The position numbers and the translations under genes are program-made. DNA of 64,000 bases from Clostridium beijerinckii. GTDB taxonomy: Bacteria > Bacillota > Clostridia > Clostridiales > Clostridiaceae. The notes below the pieces were generated by a model. The model saw nothing but the letters and a program-made list of their open reading frames with translations, ran no database searches and was not told the DNA's origin. Below, one piece after another: positions 37,534-46,796 of this stretch. The stretch's first letter is position 1. Each line of letters begins with the position of its first letter. Where the stretch lies: positions 3,669,001 through 3,733,000 of the forward strand of contig NZ_CP144906.1 in assembly GCF_036699995.1 (NCBI RefSeq), in the 5' to 3' direction.

Positions 37534-37878
37534 TTAATTAAATAAAATAGATAATTCTATAACAACTTTAGCCCCTCCAAGCTTTTCTGATAAATTCTCT
37601 TTTGCTGTTAGATTTTCATATAAAGGCGCTGATTCTATTAATGACCCAATTTCGCGTAAATCCTTTCTGCCCCATTTATGCCCATCAAATAAGATTTCTC
37701 CCGAACTTGGTCTAAGCATTCCCGTAACCATCTTTAATAGTGTTGACTTTCCTGCTCCATTTGGACCAAGCAACCCATATATTGAATTCTTTTTAACTAA
37801 TACTGAAATATCTTTAACTGCTTCTTGCCCCTTAAATGTTTTACATAAATTTTTTGTTTCTAAAATTATTTCGTTCAT
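37534..37878 (-). pseudogene. Truncated lantibiotic-immunity/bacitracin-type ABC ATPase
   Basis: The frame starts like BcrA/LanF-type ATPases: LETKNLCKTFKGQEAVKDIS, Walker A GLLGPNGAGKSTLLKM, then FDGHKWGRKDLREIGSLIES and ENLTAKENL. After about residue 96 the match stops and 18 unrelated residues (SEKLGGAKVVIELSILFN) end the frame. The signature motif, Walker B and switch His are missing, so it cannot hydrolyse ATP. The permease genes that normally follow are absent. An internal deletion has apparently joined the ATPase 5' end to the tail of another gene. The start at 37878 has a GGGAGG site. Confidence 0.8.
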
Positions 37879-38187
37879 GTTCATTCCTCCCTACAACTAA
37901 ATAATAAATCCTAATTATAAGGAATTTATAAGGAACTGAAATTTGAGAAACCACTTGTATTTAAAAATGAAAATCCCTCAGTAACGCTTTCTTACGGCAT
38001 TACTGAAGGTAGAATTTCTTTAGTCTTCAATTTAATACATATAATATTTTATAAATATATATGTTGCAATTCACAATGCACATTTCACAATTCACAATTA
38101 CAGCTAAAATTCTTACAATATTTTTAGAATTATAATAAAGAATTATTTTTGCAATATATATATTTCTGAACAATAAATTATTGTTCT
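37879..38187. other. Intergenic region with hairpin and short AATTCACA repeats
   Basis: A hairpin at 37976-38009 (CCTCAGTAACG against GCATTACTGAAGG) and a cluster of AATTCACA/ATTTCACA units near 38071-38098 are present. Such octamer clusters are scattered in clostridial intergenic DNA. No gene was seen. Confidence 0.5.
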
Positions 38188-38823
38188 TTATGCTATCTTA
38201 TCATTATTATTATAACTATCTCTAAGTTTTAAGTAATAGGTAGCTACTGTGACGTTCATATAAGGAACCACCCATAATAGACCGATGCATAGTGGAATCA
38301 TTCCAAGTATTATCCACCCTAAAAAACTTAAAGTAAGAACGAAGTACTCAAATTTATGCCCTTTCATAATAGCTGAGCTCTCTTTTAAACATTGAATTAT
38401 TGACTTATTATTATCATCAGCTAAAATAAAAAATGATTGTGAAAACATATATATAAATATAATGCCTGGAACTATCAATAAAAATAATCCTATGGTAACA
38501 ATTATAGTCAATAAAATATATAGGCCTACAGCTTTATGAATTATTGAAAATCCTGAAAATATATCTGTAAATTTAGGGTTACTATCTTTTTCAGCATAGT
38601 TTAGAGAAAATCTGCATATACCAACTCCTATTGCCGCACTAACAAATATTGTTACTAAAAATACGATTAAACTTAAACCAAAACTCTCTCTAACAACTCT
38701 TAAAATTAAATTAAAAATAATTGGAATTAGAAATCCAGCAACAAAAATTCCTCCAATAGCCAGTCCCCACCTCCCTTTTAGTTGATCTTTGGCAAATCTC
38801 TTCAGTTCTGCTCTAGTATTCAT
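38188..38823 (-). CDS. DUF975-family membrane protein
   Basis: The 211-residue protein starts with RAELKRFAKDQLKGRWG, the conserved N-terminal amphipathic segment of DUF975 proteins, followed by about five membrane helices, SLNYAEKDSNPKFTDIFSGF in the cytoplasmic loop and SIIQCLKESSAIMKGHKFEY before the last helices. The family is common in Firmicutes; its function is not known. The ATG has an AAGGAGG site. Single-gene unit. Confidence 0.82.
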   Translation of the reverse strand: MNTRAELKRFAKDQLKGRWGLAIGGIFVAGFLIPIIFNLILRVVRESFGLSLIVFLVTIFVSAAIGVGICRFSLNYAEKDSNPKFTDIFSGFSIIHKAVGLYILLTIIVTIGLFLLIVPGIIFIYMFSQSFFILADDNNKSIIQCLKESSAIMKGHKFEYFVLTLSFLGWIILGMIPLCIGLLWVVPYMNVTVATYYLKLRDSYNNNDKIA

Positions 38824-39101
38824 AAAAATTCCTCCTTAAATTGAAATACCTTTGATATTTATGCAGGGAGATTTAACATTATGCTATATTTATATTTTAA
38901 TTTACAGTAATCGCATGAATTTATAGATATACATTAATCTTTTGTATAATTTATATGCTTTTTGTAAAAGTTTTCATTCGAGTGATTCATAATTTCAACA
39001 TAATTATCTATCTTGCAATTAACTTCTATATTAATATTTCATAATTAAGGATATATCACACAATTTGCATTAGATATCAATTATAAAACTGCAAATAAAA
39101 A

Positions 39102-39193
39102 GGCTGTTATAAAATAAATTTTTAGAACAACATAAATAGTCTTTAATAAAAAAACAGTACTTATATTATTCTATCTTTTATTCTAAAACAGCC
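39102..39193. terminator. Long imperfect hairpin after the CNNM/CBS gene
   Basis: GGCTGTT at 39102 pairs with AACAGCC at 39187, and about 25 further positions inward also match with gaps, giving a stem over 30 bp long. It ends 23 nt past the stop at 39216 and is followed on the minus strand by a T-rich run. It is larger than an ordinary terminator; the rest of the surrounding gap (38824-39215) shows nothing else. Confidence 0.5.
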
Positions 39194-39215
39194 ACTTTTA
39201 TTTTATATTACAGCC

Positions 39216-40553
39216 TTATAATACAGCTAAAATTTCATCATCTTTCTGAATATAAAGCTTTATCTTACTAATTCTTTTTTCCTTTACTTCTTCTATTTTA
39301 AAGATCAAGTTTTCATATTCTATCTCTTGTTCATCTGTATTACTAGGAATACGTTCAAGAATTTCAATAATAAAACCACTCATAGTATCATAATTCTCAC
39401 TTTTAATATCTGTATCGAAGTAATTATTAAAATCATTAATTGAAAGCATACCTGATATCATAAAAGTGTCATTATCCATTTCTTCTATTGATGGCTCATC
39501 CTCATCATATTCATCATCTATATTTCCCATGACTTCTTCTATTAAGTCCTCAATAGAAACTATACCTGAAAATCCCCCATACTCATCTACTAATACAGCC
39601 ATATGCTTTTTAGTACTTTGAAGTTCCTTAAATAACGTATCAATCTTTCTATTTTCTGGAACAAAATACGGTGGATGCAATATGCTTCTTATATCCACGT
39701 TTTCAAATCCATATTTTCTTGCTTGACTAAAGAAATCCTTCATATAAAGAATACCAATTATATTATCAGTATCATCTTCGTAAACAGGAACTCTTGAATA
39801 TCTTTCATCAATCAATTCATCCAAATATTCCATTAATGGATCTTCTATATTAATCATATATACTTCTGTTCTCGGTGTCATTACTTCACATGCTAATTTA
39901 TCATCAAACTCAAATATGCTATTTATCATTTCTGTTTCAGTCTTATTTATGACTCCATGTTCTAGTCCAGCTTCCACATAAGATCTGATTTCCTCTTTTG
40001 ATACTTTTTCACCTAAATCCTCTTTATCAAGGCCAATCAGTTTAACTAATATATTAGTTGATGCTGAAAGCAACCTTACAAATGGAACTGCAATTTTAGC
40101 TATAATCACTAATGGTTTTATACAGAACATTGCAATAGCTTCTGATTTTTTAAGCGCTATTCTTTTTGGAAAAAGTTCTCCAAATACCAAGGTAATATAA
40201 GATAATACAATTGTTACTAATGCCAACGCAACTTGTCCACTATAAGGAACATTAAGTCCCTTTAAATAAAGAGCTACATCCTTTGATAGTCCTGTTGCTG
40301 CTGAAGCACTACTAAAAAATCCTGCAAGAGTTATTCCTACCTGTACAGTAGATAAAAAATTAGTAGGCTCTTCCATAAGTTTCAATAAAAGCTTGGCCTT
40401 CTTATTTCCTTCTTCCTCAAGAAGCTTTATTTTATTTTTATTTAATGATACTATAGACATTTCTGCTGACGCGAAAAATGCATTGATCAAAGTCAATATG
40501 ACTATTAAAATTAATTGTGACGTGATACTCGTCTGTTCCGGGTCTAAATCCAT
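39216..40553 (-). CDS. CNNM/CorC-type membrane protein (hemolysin family)
   Basis: The 445-residue protein has an N-terminal CNNM membrane domain with four helices (about 10-200; FFASAEMSIVSLNKNKIK is the family signature), a CBS pair at about 205-340 (VMTPRTEVYMI, RYSRVPVYEDD, DEYGGFSGIVSIEDLIEE) and a C-terminal CorC_HlyC domain (about 355-440). Such proteins are linked to Mg2+ or Na+ export rather than haemolysis. The start has a GGAGGAAA site. Single-gene unit. Confidence 0.9.
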   Translation of the reverse strand: MDLDPEQTSITSQLILIVILTLINAFFASAEMSIVSLNKNKIKLLEEEGNKKAKLLLKLMEEPTNFLSTVQVGITLAGFFSSASAATGLSKDVALYLKGLNVPYSGQVALALVTIVLSYITLVFGELFPKRIALKKSEAIAMFCIKPLVIIAKIAVPFVRLLSASTNILVKLIGLDKEDLGEKVSKEEIRSYVEAGLEHGVINKTETEMINSIFEFDDKLACEVMTPRTEVYMINIEDPLMEYLDELIDERYSRVPVYEDDTDNIIGILYMKDFFSQARKYGFENVDIRSILHPPYFVPENRKIDTLFKELQSTKKHMAVLVDEYGGFSGIVSIEDLIEEVMGNIDDEYDEDEPSIEEMDNDTFMISGMLSINDFNNYFDTDIKSENYDTMSGFIIEILERIPSNTDEQEIEYENLIFKIEEVKEKRISKIKLYIQKDDEILAVL

Positions 40554-40892
40554 AAAAACATTTCCTCCAACATAAAATTTTTTTAATATAATAATATCAC
40601 AAGAACTATTTAAAGTAAAATTTCAATTAATTCAAATATTCCTTATTTACATATAATATTAAGTGTTATAGTAATTTGATTCACTAATATTTAAATTTTA
40701 TAAAATATTATATTAATACTGGGAGTTGCATATGCATTAATTAACTTATTTCATTATATAAATCTTTTATTATATTCTCTTTCATTAATACTGGACTCAA
40801 GTCCTGCTACCTCTTAGTATTTATACGATATATTTATATTCTTATTTGTTGATGAAATAAATTTTACTGACTATTACCTTAAAGATGACAAG
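40554..40892. other. 339-bp intergenic region
   Basis: AT-rich spacer between the trxB-like gene end and the CNNM gene start. It must hold the CNNM promoter; no clear terminator, palindrome or coding frame stands out. Confidence 0.4.
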
Positions 40893-42116
40893 TTAAGATA
40901 ATTGACTTTTTAATTGTTCTTTATCCATTGTATATTTTAATCTTTTAATTTCATTACCATGATCTAACACAATTATTTCAGGCACATTTCTAACAGTATA
41001 TTTTCCTATAAGATTTCTCTTTGTGGCTATATTTACTTCTTTAATCCTATAACAATCAACTAATTCCCTATTTATCTCTTCTAGCAGTGTTCTAAATCTT
41101 AAGTTTTCATTAACTAAAGCATCTAAAAATAGTAATAATACTCTTTTTTCACTTTTTAGAATACTTTCATTAAAGTCATTTAATTCTTCAATGTAACGCT
41201 CAGCTGCTACAGCCGCAGTTGCTCCATCACTAGCAGCCGAAACAACCTGTCTTAAATATTTAACTCTATTATCTCCTATTGCATAAACTCCTTCAAAGCT
41301 AGTTTCCATAAGTTCATTTGCAGATATATACCCTCTTGAATCAACTTCAAGACCGCTGTTTTTTAGAAAATTAGTTGATGGTACCATACCTACAAAGAAA
41401 AATACTCCTTGGCAGTTTATATATTCTATATTTCCAGTCTTTAAGTTCTTAATTTTTACTCCTTCAACATTTTCAGTCCCAAGAACTTCCTCTATGGTCG
41501 AATTCCAGATAAACTCCATCTTTTTATTGTTTAGAGCTCTTTCGCTACTTACTTTATTACAATCTAGAATCCCTTCATCATGAAGCACTATAACAGTCAC
41601 TTTACTTGCAAACTTTGTAATATACAGACCTTCTTCAATAGCCTGATCACCACTTCCAACTACTACAACATGTTCTCCTTCAAAAAACTCTGCATCACAA
41701 GTTGCGCAGTATGCTACTCCATTGCCTTGGAGTCTCTTTTCCCCAGGGATGTCTAATAATCTAGGTTCACTGCCACAAGCTATAATAATAGCCTTAGCTA
41801 AGAATTGCTTTCCTTTTTTAGTGGTAATGAGTTTTTCTCTTAAGGACAAATCAGTATCTACAACTTCATCTCTTAGAAACTCAACTCCAAAGCTCTCTGC
41901 ATGTTTCTTAAAGTTTTTCATAAGTTCTGGTCCGCTAATTTGTTCATAACCTGGATAATTAACTATTTCCCTTGTTGTATTTACAAGACCTCCAACTACT
42001 CCTTTATTAATTACCAGAGTTTTAAGTTTGGCTCTTCCTCCGTAAATTGCCGCTGAAAGTCCTGCTGGTCCACCACCTATGATAATTAAATCGTAGGAAT
42101 TAGTCACATCGTCCAT
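40893..42116 (-). CDS. trxB: Thioredoxin reductase with a C-terminal thioredoxin-like extension
   Basis: From the ATG at 42116 (GAGGAG site) the product has 407 residues, about 90 more than a usual TrxB. FAD binding is shown by LIIIGGGPAGLSAAIYGGRA, the redox centre by CATC at 137-140, NADPH binding by VVVVGSGDQAIEEG and the FAD ribityl end by GVYAIGDNR. Residues about 318-407 (RVLLLFLDALVNENLRFRTL to the end) look like a thioredoxin fold with VRNVPEIIVL as cis-Pro strand but without C-x-x-C. The gene overlaps the ribosome site with the end of the thioredoxin gene upstream (7-bp gap), so the two form an electron-transfer pair. Confidence 0.88.
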   Translation of the reverse strand: MDDVTNSYDLIIIGGGPAGLSAAIYGGRAKLKTLVINKGVVGGLVNTTREIVNYPGYEQISGPELMKNFKKHAESFGVEFLRDEVVDTDLSLREKLITTKKGKQFLAKAIIIACGSEPRLLDIPGEKRLQGNGVAYCATCDAEFFEGEHVVVVGSGDQAIEEGLYITKFASKVTVIVLHDEGILDCNKVSSERALNNKKMEFIWNSTIEEVLGTENVEGVKIKNLKTGNIEYINCQGVFFFVGMVPSTNFLKNSGLEVDSRGYISANELMETSFEGVYAIGDNRVKYLRQVVSAASDGATAAVAAERYIEELNDFNESILKSEKRVLLLFLDALVNENLRFRTLLEEINRELVDCYRIKEVNIATKRNLIGKYTVRNVPEIIVLDHGNEIKRLKYTMDKEQLKSQLS

Positions 42117-42123
42117 ACTTTTA

Positions 42124-42450
42124 TCACTCCTCAAAAACTTCAGCGATTTTTTCTTCAACTGCATCATCTTCCACATGACCAGCTAATTTTCCTTGGTACT
42201 CACCGTCTTTAAAAAACAGAATTTGAGGAACACCTTTTAAAGAAAATCTCTGAAATAAATTCTTTTGTTCTTCAACATCAACATAATAAAAATTATACTT
42301 ACCATCGTATTTTGACTTTAAATCTTCTAAAATTGGTACTACTCCTTGACATACACTGCAACTTTCCCTAGAAAAAATCACTAGACTGGATTCAGCATTG
42401 TCATATATAATTTCATCAAATTCATTAGAATCTAAATGTTGTAAAGACAT
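42124..42450 (-). CDS. Thioredoxin-like protein with CSVC active site
   Basis: The 108-residue protein has a thioredoxin fold with the active site SRESCSVCQGV (C31, C34) and GVPQILFFKDGEYQG as the cis-Pro region. The CSVC motif differs from CGPC, so its redox potential and partners may differ from housekeeping thioredoxin. It precedes the thioredoxin reductase gene by 7 bp. The ATG at 42450 has an AGGAG site at 8 nt; a GTG three codons earlier overlaps that site. Confidence 0.85.
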   Translation of the reverse strand: MSLQHLDSNEFDEIIYDNAESSLVIFSRESCSVCQGVVPILEDLKSKYDGKYNFYYVDVEEQKNLFQRFSLKGVPQILFFKDGEYQGKLAGHVEDDAVEEKIAEVFEE

Positions 42451-42609
42451 ACTATTCACTCCTCTATAATTATTTTAAAACCGTAATTTTAAGAGACTAT
42501 AATGCTGGACACCTTATAATCAATTTATTAAATAAATTCATTATAATAATAAGCAAAACTTCTATGCGCTTATTATTTAGTTTTCCTTATAAATTTTCTG
42601 CCTATTTTA

Positions 42610-42646
42610 AAAAGCAGCTATCAGAGTTCTTACTTTCCGATAGCCC
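42610..42646 (-). terminator. Terminator between the hydrolase gene and the thioredoxin pair
   Basis: On the minus strand GCTATC and GATAGC form a stem followed by TGCTTTTTAAA, about 50 nt past the hydrolase stop at 42693. It argues that the thioredoxin pair is a separate transcript. Confidence 0.65.
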
Positions 42647-42692
42647 TAATTTTCTATAAAAAAAGATGAACTTGTTATTTTTTCTAATATAC

Positions 42693-44741
42693 CTAAATAT
42701 CTTCTGAGAAAATTTGATAAATTGGAGCTCCTTCACACTGTGCTGGATATCGTAAACCTAATAATACAGAAACTGAAGGTGCAACATCAACTTGTCTTAT
42801 AATACGTTCAGTTGTAAATCCTGACTTAACACCAGAACCTGCTGCTACAAAGATTGGTGAAACTGATGTATCAAAATATCCTTCTGAAGTTGAAAGGCTA
42901 TCTCCGTGGAGTCTATTATATTTTTCTTCTATAGAGAAGAATATATCACCACATTCTGGTCCATGAGTACCAATCAAGATAGCATCTTTATTTCTAAGGC
43001 ATATGCCTACAACTCTTTTACCAGTTTTATCATCTCTGTAATTATACAAGTCAGAGATGATTTGTTCTTCTAAATCATACTTATCTTTTGGATCTACAAT
43101 ACCATGTTTGTCACGGCCTTTTAGATTAATATAAATATAATTACTACGAATCTGGACAGCTCTTGTTTTCTCCCAATCTACTTCTCTTGTTGAATTGCCA
43201 TCTTTATCTTTTTTCAAAACTGTATAACCAAGCTCTTCCATGACTTTTGTATTTAATCCGCCATATTCACCTAAAATTGGAGGTACATTTTCTCCAACCA
43301 TAAGCCCATGATCGCTTACAAGTAATACAGTCCAGCCTTCATCTAATAGATGTAGAAATTCACCAATATAATCATCTGTTTGAATATAGAATTTTTCAAT
43401 AAATTCCTGATATACTTTTTCATCAGTGTAATCCCATGGCTCAAGCGTCTTAGCAAGATGCCATAATTGATGTCCTGCGCAATCAATATTATGAAGATGA
43501 GAGAATACTATATCATATTTTTTCTCCTTAATACAATAATTAAGACAATCCGCCTGCCACTTATCGTAAATTGCCCAGGATGGTTCAAAGATTTCCCTCA
43601 CTAGTTCATCATCTTCTCCGCCGATTAAACTAACAGGCGGAACATGTCCAACATTCTCAGTAATATCTTTGTATAAAGATTTTTGATGCCATAATTGATC
43701 ATTGGAGATGTCAAGAGCATTACTAATCCAAACTCTAACTTTATTGCCTTGTGGATCGAGTTCTAAAATCTTCATTGAACGGCATGCAGGCTTTGTTACT
43801 TCTTTCTTTGTAACATCGTCAATGATACCTGTTACCATCTTATCTTTCTCTAGAATTACGATTGGTTCATCTGCCTTCTTATTTTTATAAATTGCTACTT
43901 TATCATATTCACCAGCTTCATTTTTGAGAATTAAGGCTGGACGCCTATTTACACCACTTGAAGTTATTATAGTGAATTCTTTTGCTCCTTCTGGCGCGTT
44001 TTTCCATCCCTTTGCATCTTTAAGTGGAGAATTTACAATATCATAAGCTACTTTACTTCCAATAACAATTTCTGTATCATTATCATCCATAACATAGGTA
44101 CGAATTTCACCACCTTGACGAGCTGTATCTCCCCACCAAAGTTCCATCATTTCATCATCAACTTCATCGTCTAAAGTTCCTTCTAAATCTGTAATTATGC
44201 AACCGACACCTGCTGGCTTTTCCACTCTTGGTGCATAGCGAACCTCTTCAATTTCAGGTGAAGCAACAATAACTTTTTCCCAATCAAGTTGTGCAACTCC
44301 CATATTAACAGACCCTGGCTGAGTTCCATCTACAACACTTAAGTTTTCACTATGAGAAGTTGGCGGCCAAGAACTGCCTGGCCAATGCCAAACTAATGTT
44401 TTTAAATCAGCTTCTGAAGTAATATTCCAAATCTGTTCAGCAGTACAGTTACGCGAATCCATATTATAAACAACTGCATCAAGATTTTCAGAAGATTGTC
44501 TCCAATAGCAAGTAATTCCATGTGTTCCTGGATAAGCACCTGTAGCAAGTGTTGTCCAACAAGGTGGTGTAATTGTTGGAATCGCACCAATTTGTCTCAA
44601 GTCTTCTCTCGCTGAACCACGTTCAATCAGCTTTTTTAAATTTGGCATTTTTCCTTCTTTTAAAAATTTTTGACTCACTCTTGGATCCATGCCATCTACG
44701 CCTAAGACTAATAATTTTTGAGTAAGTGCTGCTCTTTTCAT
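42693..44741 (-). CDS. Alkaline-phosphatase-superfamily phosphodiesterase/hydrolase
   Basis: The 682-residue enzyme has the metal and nucleophile motifs of the type I phosphodiesterase/phosphomutase branch: LLVLGVDGMDPRVSQKF (metal Asp), ITPPCWTTLATGAYPGTHGI (Thr nucleophile region), FSHLHNIDCAGHQLWHL (metal Asp and His), LLVSDHGLM and a late IGTHGPECGD. No signal peptide, so it acts in the cytosol. These enzymes cleave phosphate or sulfate esters or phosphonates. It follows the tauB-like ATPase by 142 bp on the same strand, so its substrate may be the imported compound; this is inference. Length is large for the family because of a roughly 200-residue insert near 170-370. Confidence 0.8.
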   Translation of the reverse strand: MKRAALTQKLLVLGVDGMDPRVSQKFLKEGKMPNLKKLIERGSAREDLRQIGAIPTITPPCWTTLATGAYPGTHGITCYWRQSSENLDAVVYNMDSRNCTAEQIWNITSEADLKTLVWHWPGSSWPPTSHSENLSVVDGTQPGSVNMGVAQLDWEKVIVASPEIEEVRYAPRVEKPAGVGCIITDLEGTLDDEVDDEMMELWWGDTARQGGEIRTYVMDDNDTEIVIGSKVAYDIVNSPLKDAKGWKNAPEGAKEFTIITSSGVNRRPALILKNEAGEYDKVAIYKNKKADEPIVILEKDKMVTGIIDDVTKKEVTKPACRSMKILELDPQGNKVRVWISNALDISNDQLWHQKSLYKDITENVGHVPPVSLIGGEDDELVREIFEPSWAIYDKWQADCLNYCIKEKKYDIVFSHLHNIDCAGHQLWHLAKTLEPWDYTDEKVYQEFIEKFYIQTDDYIGEFLHLLDEGWTVLLVSDHGLMVGENVPPILGEYGGLNTKVMEELGYTVLKKDKDGNSTREVDWEKTRAVQIRSNYIYINLKGRDKHGIVDPKDKYDLEEQIISDLYNYRDDKTGKRVVGICLRNKDAILIGTHGPECGDIFFSIEEKYNRLHGDSLSTSEGYFDTSVSPIFVAAGSGVKSGFTTERIIRQVDVAPSVSVLLGLRYPAQCEGAPIYQIFSEDI

Positions 44742-44883
44742 AATATTTATCTCCCTTCAACAATTCTGCTGTTAATGTACCTTTATCAAGAGGATAATAA
44801 ATCAAATATTTCTATTACTCTTAATATTGATACTTATTTTTGTGAATAGATCGTGCGCTTTCTTTCATATAGCGTATAATTTG

Positions 44884-45711
44884 TTAAACTTCATTTTCTA
44901 AGTCATTTCCCTGAATCAATTCAATTAACGAGTCTCTAAGCTCTCCAAATTCTTCTGAAGATCTGATTTTTTTAAAGCTATTGTCATCATATTGTTGAAG
45001 TGGATTTTTAAAATCACTCACAATTCTTCCCGGATTAGCATTCATTACAATAATCCTGGTTGATAAAAGAATCGCCTCTTCCACATCATGAGTAATAAAG
45101 AAAAAGCATTTGTTAGTCTCTTTCCATATCTTCTTTAGATGTTTTTGCATAGCTTCTCTAGTTAGAGCGTCTAATGCACTAAAAGGTTCATCAAGCAGAA
45201 CTACTTTTGAATCTGCAGCTAATGTTCTTGCAATTGCTGCACGCTGCTTCATTCCTCCGGACAATTGATGAGGAAGCAGTTTTCTAGCTTTTTCTAAACC
45301 AACTAAGTTAACATAATGATTTACGATTTCTGCTCTCTCTTTTTTAGGAATCTTCTTCATCTTAAGTCCAAATTCAATATTCTTTTCAACACTTAACCAA
45401 GGAAAGATGTTAGGCTGTTGAAAAACAACTCCTACATCTGGATTTGGCTTAGTGTGCGGTGCTCCATTTATAAGTACTTGCCCTGAGATATCTGTATTAT
45501 ATCCAGCAATAGCATTTAATAATGAAGTTTTCCCACATCCAGACGGTCCAAGAACACAAACAAAATCATCATCAAATAATTTAAGCTCAATGTCATTTAA
45601 GACATTCGAATACTCTTTTCCATTTTTATATATTAGATTAACATTTTTCAATTCAACAGAACAATTTGCTTTTCTCTCTTCTTGTCTATTTATTTCAACT
45701 AACGATTCCAT
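44884..45711 (-). CDS. tauB: Taurine/sulfonate-type ABC transporter ATP-binding protein
   Basis: The 275-residue ATPase has Walker A LGPSGCGKTSLLNA, Q-loop GVVFQQPNIFPWLSVEKN, signature LSGGMKQRAAIAR, Walker B VVLLDEPFSALD and switch ITHDVEEA. These fit the nitrate/sulfonate/taurine (SsuB/TauB) group. It starts 15 bp after the binding-protein gene, with an AGGAGA site, and belongs with it and with the permease gene at 48678, now separated by an insertion sequence. Confidence 0.87.
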   Translation of the reverse strand: MESLVEINRQEERKANCSVELKNVNLIYKNGKEYSNVLNDIELKLFDDDFVCVLGPSGCGKTSLLNAIAGYNTDISGQVLINGAPHTKPNPDVGVVFQQPNIFPWLSVEKNIEFGLKMKKIPKKERAEIVNHYVNLVGLEKARKLLPHQLSGGMKQRAAIARTLAADSKVVLLDEPFSALDALTREAMQKHLKKIWKETNKCFFFITHDVEEAILLSTRIIVMNANPGRIVSDFKNPLQQYDDNSFKKIRSSEEFGELRDSLIELIQGNDLENEV

Positions 45712-45726
45712 ATTATATCTCCTCTA

Positions 45727-46767
45727 TTAATTATATAAATCGTTTCTTACCGCCTTCTTGAAAGTTTCAATATCTGGTGAAGTAGTAACTGCTTTTTGAG
45801 TTAACAAGAAATCACTTGTATCCTTTAAAATTTGTGGTAGTTTACCTTGCTTGTCTGATGTTCCTATATATTGTGCTTGCTCAGACTTATCTAAAACAGA
45901 AATTTGATTCATAGCTTGCTTTGTATCTTCAACGCTTAGCCCAAGTTCTTGAGATAATGCTTTAACCACATCATCTGATTGAGTTTTATATGACTTAGTA
46001 GCTTCATCTAATATATCAATATATGCCTTAACTACATCTGGATACTTAGCTGCAAAGTCATTATTTACAATACCAAATTCACCAGTAACAGCTCCGCCTT
46101 TAGCAACATCTTCAGATGAAAGTATTACTTTTCCACCATCTGAAACTAGCTTTGATTGTGCTGGCTGCCAAATGTAAGCTCCATCAATTTCCCCTCTGCT
46201 CCATGCCGCTATAATGTCTTGTGCACTCATATCTAAAATAGTTACATCTTTTTCTGAAATATTATTTTGTTTTAATGCAGCAAGTAAGCTATAGTGTGAA
46301 GTTGAACCAAATGGAGTTGCAATTTTTTTGCCTTTTATATCTGCTAAAGACTTAATTACAGATGTATTTTTTGCAACAAGTGCCTCACTTGAACCGATTA
46401 TATCATGTAAATAATAAATTTTATAAGGAAGGTCATTAACAATTCCAGTTGTTCCTGGAGGTGTACCAATAGTTGCAATATCTATAGATCCACTAGCCAT
46501 TGCAGCATTTACATCACGCCCAACATCAAATTGAACATACTTAATTGAAACTCCTGGGAATTTTTTTTCAAGTAACTTTTCACCTTTTGCAAGAAGTTCT
46601 CCATTTGGAGACTGAAAATATCCCAAACGTATTTCTTTTGGCAGCGCTGAATCTGAAGCTTGAGTATTCCCTGTTGTACTAGCTGTTTTTGCTCCTGAGC
46701 AGCCTGTTATTAAAATACCAACGGATAAAATAGCTGACAGAAGTACTGTATATTTTTTAATTTTCAT
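45727..46767 (-). CDS. tauA: Taurine/sulfonate-type substrate-binding lipoprotein
   Basis: The protein starts at the ATG at 46767 (AGGAG site) with a signal peptide and lipobox LITGC. The mature part resembles TauA: ATIGTPPGTTGIVN, STSHYSLLAALKQNNI and IIAAWSRGEIDGAYIWQPA are close to the taurine-binding protein pattern. It should deliver taurine or another sulfonate to the permease. Its natural upstream neighbour, the permease gene, is cut off by an insertion sequence whose left end lies only about 30 bp before this start, so its promoter is probably lost or supplied by the element. Confidence 0.87.
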   Translation of the reverse strand: MKIKKYTVLLSAILSVGILITGCSGAKTASTTGNTQASDSALPKEIRLGYFQSPNGELLAKGEKLLEKKFPGVSIKYVQFDVGRDVNAAMASGSIDIATIGTPPGTTGIVNDLPYKIYYLHDIIGSSEALVAKNTSVIKSLADIKGKKIATPFGSTSHYSLLAALKQNNISEKDVTILDMSAQDIIAAWSRGEIDGAYIWQPAQSKLVSDGGKVILSSEDVAKGGAVTGEFGIVNNDFAAKYPDVVKAYIDILDEATKSYKTQSDDVVKALSQELGLSVEDTKQAMNQISVLDKSEQAQYIGTSDKQGKLPQILKDTSDFLLTQKAVTTSPDIETFKKAVRNDLYN

Positions 46768-46796
46768 AAATAACACTCCTTTAAATATCTCGGTAC

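Noticed and set aside
38068..38098. Cluster of AATTCACA octamers
   Set aside because: Short, imperfect and of a kind common in clostridial intergenic DNA; no further structure was seen.
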